DNA of 64,000 bases from Morganella morganii (GTDB lineage Bacteria; Pseudomonadota; Gammaproteobacteria; Enterobacterales; Enterobacteriaceae), in contig NZ_CP069157.1 of the NCBI RefSeq assembly GCF_019243775.1, positions 1,426,001 through 1,490,000 on the forward strand, in the 5' to 3' direction. Below the pieces are notes generated by a model. It saw only the letters and a list, made by a program, of their open reading frames with translations. It made no database searches and was not told where the DNA came from. The translations under genes and the position numbers were made by a program. Shown here in pieces: positions 38,773-48,070 of the stretch (positions are counted from its first letter, which is position 1; each line of letters starts with the position of its first letter).

Positions 38773-39228
38773 ATGCCTGATAACACACCGGCAAAACCGG
38801 GTCTGTTCCGCGCACTGCGTCTCGGCAAACGTTACGCCGCCACCTGGCCGGCCGTGAAACAGCTCGCCCCGGTTTTCCCGGAGAATCGTGTCATAAAATC
38901 GACACAGTTCGGTATCCGTTTTATGCCGCCGCTGTCGGTGTTTACCCTGACATGGCAGATAGCCCTCGGCGGGGCATTAGGTCCCGCAGTCGCCACCGCA
39001 CTGTTTGCCTGCTCGCTGCCGCTGCAGGGGTTATGGTGGCTGGGACGGCGTGCCGCCACGCCTTTACCGGCCGGGCTGCTCAGCTGGTTTTACGAAATCC
39101 GCGCAAAGTTTGCCGAAGCCGGGATTGCGATTGCGCCGGTTGAGGGTACACCGGATTATATGGCACTGGCCGAGTTACTGAAACGCGCTTTTAAGCAGCT
39201 GGATAACTCTTTTCTGGATGACCTGTAA
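38773..39228 (+). CDS. yfbV: YfbV, UPF0208 membrane protein
   Basis: A 151-aa inner-membrane protein with two hydrophobic segments (about residues 55-90). It matches E. coli YfbV along its length, for example [19 protein letters not shown] and [22 protein letters not shown] C-terminus. In E. coli YfbV limits the spread of MatP-dependent constraint from the Ter macrodomain. The ATG at 38773 has GAGG 5-6 bases before it; a start at 38758 has none. Confidence 0.92.
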   Translation: MPDNTPAKPGLFRALRLGKRYAATWPAVKQLAPVFPENRVIKSTQFGIRFMPPLSVFTLTWQIALGGALGPAVATALFACSLPLQGLWWLGRRAATPLPAGLLSWFYEIRAKFAEAGIAIAPVEGTPDYMALAELLKRAFKQLDNSFLDDL

Positions 39229-39239
39229 GTTGCGCTGTT

Positions 39240-39263
39240 TTCCGCCCGGTTATGCGGGCGGAA
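39240..39263 (+). terminator. hairpin after yfbV
   Basis: TTCCGCCCG pairs with CGGGCGGAA around GTTATG. It has no T-run (it is followed by GAATCCCCTCC), so its role as a terminator is uncertain. Confidence 0.45.
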
Positions 39264-39442
39264 GAATCCCCTCCTTTATTAATCGATTCAGCTTTTGTAA
39301 ACCTCTGTTTTTCCTCTCCGTATAATTACCCGGGCGAAATTCCCCGCTGAGATCAAAAAAGGTGTGTATTTCACTATCTTATAGATTTGAGTAATGCGAT
39401 GATTCTGACCATACCTCGGATTACTTTTTCAGGAGATACACC

Positions 39443-39937
39443 ATGGAAATGACCAACGCACAACGCCTTATCCTCTCTAACCAGTATAAAATGATGGCTA
39501 TGCTGGATCCGGATAATGCCGAGCGCTACCGCCGCCAGCAGACTATTATTGAGCGCGGCTTCGGGCTGCAGATGCGCGAGCTGGATCGCGATTTCGGCGA
39601 GCTGCCGGAAGAAATCTGCCGCCGTGTGATTGATATGATGGAAATGTACCACGCACTGCGTATCTCCTTCGATAACCTGAAAGAAGCAAAAGATATCGAC
39701 CCGCGCCGTATCCACTTCTTAGGTTTTGATGCGGCGACTGAAGCACGTTATTTAAGTTATGTGCGTTTTCTGGTAAATACGGAAGGGCGTTATACCCACT
39801 TTGACAGCGGCAGCCACGGCTTTAACTCCCAGACGCCGATGTGGGATAAATATGTCCGTATGCTGGGTGCATGGCATAACTGCCCGCGCCAGTATCACCT
39901 GAGTGAAGTAGAAATTAATCAGATCCTTAACGCATAA
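39443..39937 (+). CDS. yfbU: YfbU family protein
   Basis: A 164-aa cytoplasmic protein of the UPF0304 family, near identical in pattern to E. coli YfbU (164 aa): [18 protein letters not shown] at the start, [19 protein letters not shown] in the middle and [11 protein letters not shown] at the end. Function unknown; YfbU has been linked to toxin-induced cell death in E. coli. A GGAG ribosome-binding site precedes the ATG. yfbT follows after 30 bp. Confidence 0.92.
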   Translation: MEMTNAQRLILSNQYKMMAMLDPDNAERYRRQQTIIERGFGLQMRELDRDFGELPEEICRRVIDMMEMYHALRISFDNLKEAKDIDPRRIHFLGFDAATEARYLSYVRFLVNTEGRYTHFDSGSHGFNSQTPMWDKYVRMLGAWHNCPRQYHLSEVEINQILNA

Positions 39938-39967
39938 TATTCCGGTATCCGTAACGGCGAGGCACGC

Positions 39968-40636
39968 ATGGCACTGACTGCAAAAGGTTTTTTGTTTGAT
40001 CTGGACGGCACACTGGCCGATTCCCTGCATGTGGTGGAGCGTGCCTGGCTGGCGTTTGCCCGCCGTATTGGTGCGGATGAGGATGAAGTAAAACATTTTA
40101 TTCACGGCAAACCGGCGGTTGAGTCCATCCGCCATTTTCTGCCGGATGCGGATGAGAACGAAATCGCCGCACAGCTGGCGTGGGTGACAGAGCAGGAGAT
40201 CAGGGAGAGTGATCAGGTCACGGATCTGCCCGGAGCGCAGGCACTGCTGGCGCGTCTGACCTCCCTTGATATTCCGTGGGCGATAGTCACCTCCGGTTCT
40301 GTGGCGATAGCCCGTCCGCGTCACAGTGCGGCAAATCTGCCGGAGCCGGATGCCTGGGTGACGGCGGATAATATCACCCGCGGCAAGCCGGATCCGCAGC
40401 CCTATCTGCTGGGCGCGGAAAAGCTGGGGCTGGCGCCGCGCGACTGTTTTGTGTTTGAGGATGCCACCGCCGGCCTGCTTTCCGGGCTGGATGCCGGTTG
40501 TCAGGTGATTGCCGTGCATGTTCCGGCCGGAACACCGCGCACGGATGAACTGGCCATGCGGGTGGATTCACTGACAGAAATTGAGGTTGAGAAAGCGGCG
40601 GACGGTACGGTAACACTGACCCGCCGTCCCGGCTGA
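39968..40636 (+). CDS. yfbT: HAD family sugar phosphatase (YfbT/HxpA)
   Basis: A 222-aa haloacid dehalogenase-like phosphatase with motif I FLFDLDGTLADS (nucleophile Asp-11, acid/base Asp-13), motif II TSGS, and motifs III/IV in GKPDPQPYLLGAEKL and VFEDATAGL. The cap domain sits after motif I, as in class IA. E. coli YfbT (HxpA) acts on sugar phosphates. Probably co-transcribed with yfbU. Confidence 0.9.
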   Translation: MALTAKGFLFDLDGTLADSLHVVERAWLAFARRIGADEDEVKHFIHGKPAVESIRHFLPDADENEIAAQLAWVTEQEIRESDQVTDLPGAQALLARLTSLDIPWAIVTSGSVAIARPRHSAANLPEPDAWVTADNITRGKPDPQPYLLGAEKLGLAPRDCFVFEDATAGLLSGLDAGCQVIAVHVPAGTPRTDELAMRVDSLTEIEVEKAADGTVTLTRRPG

Positions 40637-40752
40637 CAGCCGGAACACCGCTGCACAGCACTGATCAGACGATGAGGGAAAACGGGCTGTGCGTTAATAA
40701 AAACGATGAGACAGGATGTTCGCTGTCCGGGCATTGACGAAAGAGGACGTTG

Positions 40753-42582
40753 GTGAATACGGAACTCGTGTGGGTGTTGACCCTGCTGTTTATCGCCATT
40801 GTTTTATTTACCACCAACAAAGTCCGGATGGATGTTGTGGCGTTGCTGGTGATCACCGCCTTTGTACTGAGCGGCACGCTGACGGTTAATGAGGCTGTCG
40901 CCGGTTTCAGTGATCCCAATATTCTGCTGATTGCCGCCCTGTTTGTGATCGGGGAAGGGCTGGTGCGTACCGGGGTTGCCTATCAGATGGGGGACTGGCT
41001 GGTGCGGGTGGCCGGTTCCGGTGAAACCCGCCTGCTGGTATTCCTGATGGTCAGTGTTGCCGGGCTCGGCGCGTTTATGAGTTCGACCGGTGTGGTGGCC
41101 ATTTTTATCCCTGTTGTGCTCAGTGTCTCCGCACGTATGAAAATCTCCCCTTCGCGGCTGATGATGCCGCTCGGCTTCGCCGGGCTTATCAGCGGCATGA
41201 TGACTCTGGTGGCAACACCGCCGAACATGGTGGTGAATAGTGTCCTGGAAATGGAAGGCATCAAAGGCTTTAACTTCTTCTCGATTACCCCTGTCGGATT
41301 ACTGATCCTGCTGGCCGGTGTCGGCTATATGCTGATTGCCCGTCACTGGCTGGGCAGCAAACAGCCGGAAAAAGCAGGAGATAATGTACGGCGTACCTTT
41401 CGTGATCTGATCCGCGACTACAAACTGAGCGGTCGTGCGCGGCGTCTTGCTGTCCGTAACGGTTCGCCGCTGATCGGTAAAACGCTGGATGAACTGCATC
41501 TGCGCACCCGCTATGGCGCGAATGTGGTGGGGATTGAGCGCTGGCGGCGTTTCCGGCGGGTGATGGTCGGTGCGACCGGCGGTATGGAGCTGCGTGACCG
41601 TGATGTGCTGCTGATAGATATGTCTGCCAGTGATATGGATTTGCGCGAATTTTGTGCCGAGCAGATGCTGGAGCCGATGATCCTGCGCGGTGAATATTTT
41701 TCCGAACACTCCCGCAACGTGGGCATGGCGGAAGTCTCCCTGAACCCGGAAAGTGAGCTTATCGGCAAAAGTCTGCGGGATATCGGTTTCCGTACCCGTT
41801 ACGGGCTGAATGTGCTGGGTCTGCGCCGGGGCGGGGCCGCCCTTGACGGCAACATTGTGGATGAGCCGCTGCAGCTCGGGGATATCCTGCTGGTGGTCGG
41901 GGACTGGAAAATCATCCGCGTGCTGGCGACCAAACGGCGTCACTTTATAGTGCTCAACCTGGCGGCGGAAGCGGAGGCGGTGGTACCTGCTGCATCCCAG
42001 GCACCGCATGCGTTGTTTTGTCTGGCACTGATGGTGGCTATGATGGTCACCAATGAAATCCCGAATTTTATCGCGGCACTGATTGCCTGTCTGCTGATGG
42101 GAAAATTCCGCTGTATCGATATGGAAAGTGCTTACCGGTCAATCCACTGGCCGAGCATCATTCTGATTGTCGGGATGATGCCGTTTGCGCTGGCATTACA
42201 GAAAACCGGCGGTATCACGCTGATTGTCAGCGGGCTGATGGACGTGGCCGGTGATCTGGGCCCGCATGTTATGCTGACAGCCCTGTTTGTGCTGTGTGCG
42301 ACTATCGGGCTGTTTATCTCGAATACCGCGACAGCGGTTCTGATGGCACCGATTGCTATCCAGGCAGCGCATGAAATGCAGGTGTCGCCGCTGCCGTTTG
42401 CGATGGTGGTGGGCGTGGCGGCATCTGCTGCCTTTATGACACCGGTTTCCTCCCCTGTAAACACGCTGGTGCTCGGGCCGGGGAATTACACCTTCGGGGA
42501 TTTCGTCAAAATCGGCGTGCCGTTTACGCTGGTGGTCATGGCAATCAGTATCGCGGTGATCCCGCTACTTTTTCCGTTCTGA
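40753..42582 (+). CDS. yfbS: SLC13-type transporter with two RCK-C domains, YfbS
   Basis: A 609-aa inner-membrane protein of the anion-symporter/ArsB-NhaD (IT) superfamily. Hydrophobic repeats lie at about residues 1-195 and 420-609, with [19 protein letters not shown] and [19 protein letters not shown] as matching repeat motifs. Between them are two cytoplasmic TrkA-C domains ([20 protein letters not shown] and [20 protein letters not shown]) that may sense a ligand. It parallels E. coli YfbS (610 aa); substrate unknown. The GTG at 40753 is chosen because GAGG is 6 bases upstream. Confidence 0.92.
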   Translation: MNTELVWVLTLLFIAIVLFTTNKVRMDVVALLVITAFVLSGTLTVNEAVAGFSDPNILLIAALFVIGEGLVRTGVAYQMGDWLVRVAGSGETRLLVFLMVSVAGLGAFMSSTGVVAIFIPVVLSVSARMKISPSRLMMPLGFAGLISGMMTLVATPPNMVVNSVLEMEGIKGFNFFSITPVGLLILLAGVGYMLIARHWLGSKQPEKAGDNVRRTFRDLIRDYKLSGRARRLAVRNGSPLIGKTLDELHLRTRYGANVVGIERWRRFRRVMVGATGGMELRDRDVLLIDMSASDMDLREFCAEQMLEPMILRGEYFSEHSRNVGMAEVSLNPESELIGKSLRDIGFRTRYGLNVLGLRRGGAALDGNIVDEPLQLGDILLVVGDWKIIRVLATKRRHFIVLNLAAEAEAVVPAASQAPHALFCLALMVAMMVTNEIPNFIAALIACLLMGKFRCIDMESAYRSIHWPSIILIVGMMPFALALQKTGGITLIVSGLMDVAGDLGPHVMLTALFVLCATIGLFISNTATAVLMAPIAIQAAHEMQVSPLPFAMVVGVAASAAFMTPVSSPVNTLVLGPGNYTFGDFVKIGVPFTLVVMAISIAVIPLLFPF

Positions 42583-42615
42583 CGGCGTGCCCTGATGAAA
42601 ACGCAGTTGCCTCGG

Positions 42616-43197
42616 TTACTGGCTGATTTCATCCAGTGACAGACTGAATCCCGGAATAAACACATCGCGGAAATAGTCCATTTCCGGGCTGCGGCGTTCT
42701 TCCAGCGTTTTCTCCAGCCTCGCTTTCGCCAGATGAAACTCGGTATTACCCGCACCAATCTCTTCCAGACACTTAAGATAGGCACACAGGGCATCGGCCT
42801 GTTTGACGATTGCCGCATCTTCCGGTGAATGGGTATCTTCATCAATCAGGGGTGCAAAATCCGCCTGTAACTCTTCAGGGATCATGGCAATCAGTTTCTT
42901 TTGCGCCATGCGCTCAATTTTTTTGTACTCATGAGCTATCTGCGGATTGTAATACTTGATGGGTGTCGGCAGGTCGCCGGTGATCACTTCACTTGCATCA
43001 TGGTACATCGCCAGCAGAGCAATTTTTTCCGGATTGAGTGTGCCGCCGAATTTGCGGTTTTTAATCACGGCCAGTGCATGTGCCACAAACGCCACCTGGA
43101 GGCTGTGTTCAGAGACGTTTTCCTGAATCACATTGCGCATCAGCGGCCAGCGGGTGATCAGTTTCAGACGGGAAAGGTGGGCAAAAAAGTAACTCAT
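42616..43197 (-). CDS. yfbR: 5'-deoxynucleotidase YfbR
   Basis: An HD-domain phosphatase that removes phosphate from deoxynucleoside 5'-monophosphates. The metal-binding residues appear in [16 protein letters not shown] (His), [19 protein letters not shown] (His-Asp pair) and [16 protein letters not shown] (Asp). The 193-aa length agrees with E. coli YfbR (199). The ATG at 43197 ([14 protein letters not shown]) is preferred to an upstream reading from 43218. Downstream of alaA on the same strand, separated by a terminator. Confidence 0.93.
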   Translation of the reverse strand: MSYFFAHLSRLKLITRWPLMRNVIQENVSEHSLQVAFVAHALAVIKNRKFGGTLNPEKIALLAMYHDASEVITGDLPTPIKYYNPQIAHEYKKIERMAQKKLIAMIPEELQADFAPLIDEDTHSPEDAAIVKQADALCAYLKCLEEIGAGNTEFHLAKARLEKTLEERRSPEMDYFRDVFIPGFSLSLDEISQ

Positions 43198-43273
43198 AGA
43201 CAACATTCCTGGCAGCAATCTGTTGATAACAAGAGCGGATATTCTGCGGTGTTCCGGGCGGGATGTAAATAAA

Positions 43274-43297
43274 AACGGCTTCCCGGGGGAAGCCGCT
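43274..43297 (-). terminator. rho-independent terminator of alaA
   Basis: CGGCTTCCC pairs with GGGAAGCCG; on the minus strand it is followed by a T-rich stretch (complement of AAATAAAAA). It lies between alaA and yfbR. Confidence 0.85.
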
Positions 43298-43311
43298 GAC
43301 AGCAGAAACGA

Positions 43312-44526
43312 TTACTGACGGTAGTGGGAGAGGAAACGTCCGAAGCGGTTAATCGCCATCTCCAGGTCATCCTCACGCGGCAGTGTCACGATACGGAAGT
43401 GGTTCGGTTCCGGCCAGTTAAAGGCAGTACCCTGTACCAGCAGTACTTTTTCCTGTAACAGCAGGTCGAGGATCATCTTCTGGTCATCGTGAATATTAAA
43501 GCGCTTGGCATCAAATTTCGGGAACATATAGAGTGCGCCCATCGGTTTGACACAGGAGCAGCCCGGTATCTGGTTAATCAGTTCCCAGGCTTTGTTGCGC
43601 TGTTCATACAGGCGGCCGCCCGGATGAATAAACTCATTGATGCTCTGGTACCCGCCGATTGCGGTCTGGATAGCATGCTGCATCGGCACGTTGGCACACA
43701 GACGCATGGACGCGAGCATTTCCAGCCCTTCAATATACCCTTTGGCGTGTTTCTTCGGCCCGTTCAGGACCATCCAGCCCTGGCGGAAACCGGCGATACG
43801 GTAGGTTTTGGAAAGGCCGTTGAAGGTGACGGTCAGCAGATCCGGCGCCATCGCGGCGATAGAGTGGTGGACGGCATCGTCATACAGAATTTTGTCGTAG
43901 ATTTCGTCAGCAAAAATAATCAGGTCATTCTGACGCGCGAGTTCGACAATCTCCTGTAACAAATCTTTGCTGTAAACAGCCCCGGTCGGGTTGTTCGGGT
44001 TAATCACCACAATACCGCGGGTGCGCGGGGTGATTTTCTTTTTGATGTCCTCAATGTCCGGCATCCAGCCCTGTTCTTCGTCGCACATATAGTGGACGGC
44101 AGTACCGCCGGAGAGGGAGACCGCACCGGTCCATAACGGGTAATCCGGTGCCGGTACCAGCATTTCATCACCGTTATTCAGCAGCGCCTGCATGGACTGC
44201 ACAATCAGTTCAGAAACCCCGTTACCGATATAGACATCTTCCACCGTCATATCGCGCATGCCGCGTTCCTGGTAGAACTGGACAATGGCTTTACGGGCGG
44301 AATAGAGGCCTTTTGAATCGCTGTAACCCTGGGAGCTTGGTAAATTACGGATAACATCAACCAGAATTTCGTCCGGGGCATCAAAACCAAACGGCGCCGG
44401 GTTACCGATATTCAGTTTGAGAACTTTCTGGCCTTCCTCTTCGAGACGTTTAGCCTCTTTGAGCACCGGCCCGCGAATGTCGTAACAGACATTATCGAGT
44501 TTGCTGGATTTCTTTATTATATTCAT
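43312..44526 (-). CDS. alaA: glutamate-pyruvate aminotransferase AlaA
   Basis: AlaA makes alanine from pyruvate and glutamate with pyridoxal phosphate. The cofactor lysine is Lys-240 in TFNGLSKTYRIAGFRQGW; NPNNPTGAVYS and FADEIYDKILYD carry the Asn and Asp/Tyr that bind the cofactor. The 404-aa length is close to E. coli AlaA (405). It diverges from lrhA across a long intergenic region, as in E. coli. Confidence 0.95.
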   Translation of the reverse strand: MNIIKKSSKLDNVCYDIRGPVLKEAKRLEEEGQKVLKLNIGNPAPFGFDAPDEILVDVIRNLPSSQGYSDSKGLYSARKAIVQFYQERGMRDMTVEDVYIGNGVSELIVQSMQALLNNGDEMLVPAPDYPLWTGAVSLSGGTAVHYMCDEEQGWMPDIEDIKKKITPRTRGIVVINPNNPTGAVYSKDLLQEIVELARQNDLIIFADEIYDKILYDDAVHHSIAAMAPDLLTVTFNGLSKTYRIAGFRQGWMVLNGPKKHAKGYIEGLEMLASMRLCANVPMQHAIQTAIGGYQSINEFIHPGGRLYEQRNKAWELINQIPGCSCVKPMGALYMFPKFDAKRFNIHDDQKMILDLLLQEKVLLVQGTAFNWPEPNHFRIVTLPREDDLEMAINRFGRFLSHYRQ

Positions 44527-45266
44527 CTGTTCAGGACCTTAGCGCGTTAATCTTATATTTTATCAGGTAAAACCCGTTATAACCCACTCTACTCTTACCG
44601 TACGGGGTTTTGAAGACAGTAAACGTCTTTTGGTTAAAAACAACAGGATTTGTTTTGGAAAGGATCGGGAGTGCCGGTTAATCATTGATATGGCGGAGTA
44701 TAATGCCTGATATTGTGATTAATTCAGAGCTTACAACTGGTAGGAGGAGGGGGTATTGAGTTTTGTAAAGTTATCTATCGGAAGATCATAATTGGTAAAG
44801 TAATACAGTGTTTTTACTAAATAGTCAGCAGTTGTTGAAATTGTATAATCTTTTCTTATATATTAAACCCTGATGCTGGTAATTATTAGTAGTATAACTA
44901 ATAGGATTTTACGGCATAATGTGGTTTTCAGAGTATTTGACCTTAAAGTTGCAGAATAATCGGGTTTATATTGCAGCAAGGCTTATTGGCAGCATGCATT
45001 TTCGTCAGTTACAAATTGTCTTATTTCGTAATATTCGGAAAACAGTGTTGTAAGATACGAAAAATTTGTGTGTTTGTATAGCAGGTCTGCTGTTTTAGTA
45101 TGCAGCATTACATAATGGAGTTACTCACAGTTACGTATTTTTGTTAGTGTTAGTTATGTTTTACTCTACCCTGATGTATAGGGTAATGTCTTCGTTGGCG
45201 AAGCAATTTTTCACGCCAATAAACACCAGGTAGTTATTAAAAATCAAAATTAGTGAAGAAAAAACA
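44527..45266. other. long AT-rich alaA/lrhA intergenic region
   Basis: This 740-bp gap has no ORF of note and is strongly AT-rich compared with both neighbours. It must carry the alaA promoter (left) and the lrhA promoter; E. coli lrhA also has a long untranslated leader. A very strong Shine-Dalgarno-like stretch, GGAGGAGGGGG, lies at 44743-44753 and precedes a 12-codon TTG reading frame (44756-44791). Confidence 0.6.
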
Positions 45267-46178
45267 ATGATAAATTCAAACCGTCCAGTGTTAAACCTGG
45301 ATCTCGATCTGCTGCGGACGTTCGTGGCAGTCGCGGATCTGAACACCTTCGCAGCGGCAGCTGCGGCAGTATGCCGCACCCAGTCTGCCGTCAGTCAGCA
45401 AATGCAGCGTCTCGAGCAGCTTGTCGGGCGCGAACTGTTTGCGCGTCATGGTCGTAACAAATTACTGACCGACCATGGGTTACAACTGTTAGGTTACGCC
45501 CGTCAGATCCTGCGGGCAAATGATGATGCCACCGCATCACTGGCATACAACGACGCAGAAGGGGAGTTACGCATCGGTGCATCCGATGATTCCGTTGACT
45601 CACTGCTGCCTTTCTTACTCAACCGTATTGCATCGGTATACCCGCGTATGGCAGTTGATGTCCGCATCAAACGCAGCCAGTACATTGAAGGTATGCTGGA
45701 TAATCACGAGATTGACCTGGCGCTGACCACTGCGCGTATTGCCCATCACCCGCGTACTGCTTTGCGTACCGCGCCGGTGCTGTGGCACTGTGCGCCGGAT
45801 TTCCAGTTACAGCCTAATGAGCCGATTCCGCTGGTGGTGATGGACGAAACCAACCCGTTCCGTCATCTCGCGGCTGAAACCCTGGATGAGGCAGGGGTGC
45901 AGTGGCGGATTGCTTACGAGGCGGCATCACTTTCTGCTGTCCGCGCAGCAGTGAATGCCGAAGTCGGGATCACAGCCCGTCCGCTGGAAATGCAGAATGC
46001 CGACCTGCGTATTCTGAGCGTCAGCGAAGGGCTGCCGCGTCTGCCGGAAATTCAGTACTGGTTATACCGCAACAGTGACGAGCAGAGCGAGTCAGTGCTG
46101 ACGGTGTATCAGGCCATTGAAAACAAGAAGACACCGTATACTGTCACACCGGTTGACGATGACAAAACAGCGGAGTAA
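45267..46178 (+). CDS. lrhA: LysR family regulator LrhA/HexA
   Basis: LrhA (HexA in plant pathogens) represses flagellar and motility genes through flhDC and affects RpoS and virulence factors. The 303-aa protein has the LysR winged helix-turn-helix at about residues 13-72 (DLLRTFVAVADLNTFAAAAA ... TQSAVSQQMQRLEQLVG) and a C-terminal effector domain. Its N-terminal region NRPVLNLDLDLLRTFVAVAD is characteristic of the LrhA/PecT/HexA group. Position next to alaA and nuoA agrees with E. coli lrhA. Effector unknown. Confidence 0.92.
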   Translation: MINSNRPVLNLDLDLLRTFVAVADLNTFAAAAAAVCRTQSAVSQQMQRLEQLVGRELFARHGRNKLLTDHGLQLLGYARQILRANDDATASLAYNDAEGELRIGASDDSVDSLLPFLLNRIASVYPRMAVDVRIKRSQYIEGMLDNHEIDLALTTARIAHHPRTALRTAPVLWHCAPDFQLQPNEPIPLVVMDETNPFRHLAAETLDEAGVQWRIAYEAASLSAVRAAVNAEVGITARPLEMQNADLRILSVSEGLPRLPEIQYWLYRNSDEQSESVLTVYQAIENKKTPYTVTPVDDDKTAE

Positions 46179-46230
46179 CGCTGTCATAATCTGACGCCTG
46201 ACTGACATAATTTGTGACAGTCAGACACAC

Positions 46231-46260
46231 AGCCGGGGGATCATTTCCCCGGCTTTTTTG
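46231..46260 (+). terminator. rho-independent terminator after lrhA
   Basis: AGCCGGGG pairs with CCCCGGCT around an 8-base loop, followed by six T. Confidence 0.9.
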
Positions 46261-46448
46261 TATCCTCTCCCCCTTACGCGGAAATATCATATAAATGTTA
46301 ACAGCATCACGCCGTGTTCAGGTTTTTGATGCCGTTTTAAGCGCCGCATCGCAGTTTTGTTTACTTGTTTGTTACAATGTTAACAAAACGCATGTTCTGT
46401 GATTGCCAAAATTAACAGTGCTCATTACATTGCAATAAAACTTTGTTA

Positions 46449-46475
46449 AAAACCTGACCTGTTTTCTCAGGTTTT
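46449..46475. repeat. inverted repeat in the nuo upstream region
   Basis: AAAACCTGA and TCAGGTTTT are perfect 9-bp arms around a 9-base spacer. It may be a protein-binding palindrome or a weak hairpin in the nuo leader. Confidence 0.4.
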
Positions 46476-46855
46476 AAGAAATGGTTATGAATTAATCATT
46501 TGTTAAATAATTTTCAGCCAAACTGTGATTGAGATCAAAAATATTGCCCCTGTTTGCCGATGGAAAGACAGGTTTTTCCTGAGATAATGGGTTAGTAAAA
46601 GCGATGTATCCGTTAATATAATAAAGTTAATTTTCAATTTAGTTACTTACTGACACGTTTTAGCGATAAAGTCGCACAACGGGTTAATCTTAAGTTGACG
46701 GTTTGTAACAAAATTGGGAAGAGCGGGGAACAATCCGGGTTACCGGCTTTCTCATCACGATAAGTGTTGTATCCGCCACTGAGTTGTTCCTCTCGTGTGT
46801 CGCTGTGGTGCTGTATGCAGGTACGGCAGGCAACACCACCTTTAATGAGTAAGCA

Positions 46856-47302
46856 ATGAGTATGTCAACAGCCACTGAAGTTCTGGCCCATAACTGGGCA
46901 TTTGCCATCTATCTTTTAGGTGCTCTCGGGTTATGTGCATTTATGTTGCTGGGCGCCCGTTATCTCGGGGGCCGTGCAAAAGCACGCGCCAAACATCTCC
47001 CTTACGAATCAGGTATTGACTCGGTCGGCAGCGCACGTCTGCGGATGTCTGCAAAGTTCTACCTGGTTGCCATGTTTTTCGTGATTTTCGATGTTGAAGC
47101 CTTATACCTTTTCGCCTGGTCTGTTTCGGTCAGAGAATCGGGCTGGATAGGGTTCACCGAAGCCGCGATCTTTATTCTGGTGTTATTGGCAGGTCTTTTC
47201 TATCTGGCACGTATCGGCGCGCTGGACTGGACTCCTGCACGTTCGCGCCGCGAGGTGAAACACCCGAGCGTTGTGAACAAAATCAATAACAATCAACCGT
47301 AG
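46856..47302 (+). CDS. nuoA: NADH-quinone oxidoreductase subunit A
   Basis: NuoA is a small membrane subunit at the junction of the peripheral and membrane arms of respiratory complex I. The 148-aa protein has three hydrophobic segments (about residues 14-36, 68-90 and 98-118) and the conserved loop [20 protein letters not shown], with [14 protein letters not shown] in the second helix. The start [18 protein letters not shown] aligns with E. coli NuoA (MSMSTSTEVIAHHWAFAI). First gene of a complete nuoA-N operon; nuoB follows after 18 bp. Confidence 0.95.
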   Translation: MSMSTATEVLAHNWAFAIYLLGALGLCAFMLLGARYLGGRAKARAKHLPYESGIDSVGSARLRMSAKFYLVAMFFVIFDVEALYLFAWSVSVRESGWIGFTEAAIFILVLLAGLFYLARIGALDWTPARSRREVKHPSVVNKINNNQP

Positions 47303-47320
47303 TCAATAGTGAGGCACAAG

Positions 47321-47995
47321 ATGGATTATACGCTCACCCGCATCGATCCAAACGGTGAGAATGACCGTTATCCCCTGCAAAAACAAGAGGTTGTTAGTGA
47401 CCCGCTTGAGCAGCACGTTCACCGCAGCGTGTATATGGGGAAACTCGAGCATGCATTACACGATATGGTTAACTGGGGCCGTAAAAACTCCCTGTGGCCG
47501 TATAACTTCGGTCTTTCCTGCTGTTATGTAGAGATGGTGACCTCCTTTACGGCGGTGCACGACGTTGCCCGTTTCGGTGCGGAAGTGCTGCGTGCCTCCC
47601 CGCGTCAGGCGGATTTTATGGTTGTGGCCGGAACCTGCTTTACCAAAATGGCCCCGGTTATTCAGCGCCTGTATGACCAGATGCTGGAACCGAAATGGGT
47701 TATCTCCATGGGCTCCTGTGCCAACTCCGGCGGTATGTATGACATTTACTCTGTCGTGCAGGGCGTGGATAAATTCATTCCGGTGGATGTGTATATCCCG
47801 GGCTGCCCGCCGCGTCCTGAAGCCTATATGCAGGCGCTGATGCTGTTACAGGAATCTATCGGAAAAGAGCGCCGCCCGCTGTCGTGGGTGGTGGGTGATC
47901 AGGGCGTTTACCGCGCCAATATGCAGTCAGAAAAAGAACGAAAACGCGGTGAACGGATTGCAGTGACCAACCTGCGCTCCCCGGACGAAATTTAA
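47321..47995 (+). CDS. nuoB: NADH-quinone oxidoreductase subunit B
   Basis: NuoB carries the terminal 4Fe-4S cluster N2, which hands electrons to quinone. Its ligands are the vicinal Cys-67 and Cys-68 in [11 protein letters not shown] and the cysteines of [10 protein letters not shown] and [10 protein letters not shown]. The 224-aa protein is four residues longer than E. coli NuoB because of a small insertion near residue 45. The ATG at 47321 ([20 protein letters not shown]) has GAGG 6 bases before it and matches E. coli; a GTG-type start at 47309 is not needed. Confidence 0.96.
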   Translation: MDYTLTRIDPNGENDRYPLQKQEVVSDPLEQHVHRSVYMGKLEHALHDMVNWGRKNSLWPYNFGLSCCYVEMVTSFTAVHDVARFGAEVLRASPRQADFMVVAGTCFTKMAPVIQRLYDQMLEPKWVISMGSCANSGGMYDIYSVVQGVDKFIPVDVYIPGCPPRPEAYMQALMLLQESIGKERRPLSWVVGDQGVYRANMQSEKERKRGERIAVTNLRSPDEI

Positions 47996-48070
47996 GGCTT
48001 TCGGGCCACCGGGCGCAATATTTGCAATGTGTTGCGTCCATTGAACCCTGAACAACTGTTGTGGTGAAGA

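Larger units (their letters stand above)
46179..46855. other. lrhA/nuoA intergenic region with the nuo promoter area
   Basis: A 677-bp AT-rich gap. It holds the lrhA terminator (46231-46260), an inverted repeat (46449-46475) and presumably the nuo promoter with its long leader. Several GTTAA-containing stretches resemble ArcA half-sites, but they are too degenerate in AT-rich DNA to assign. No gene is seen. Confidence 0.6.

Noticed and set aside
46261..46855. ArcA- or FNR-like boxes in the nuo upstream region
   Set aside because: Several GTTAA and TTGAnnATCAA-like stretches exist, but none fits the full consensus and the DNA is AT-rich, so chance matches are expected.
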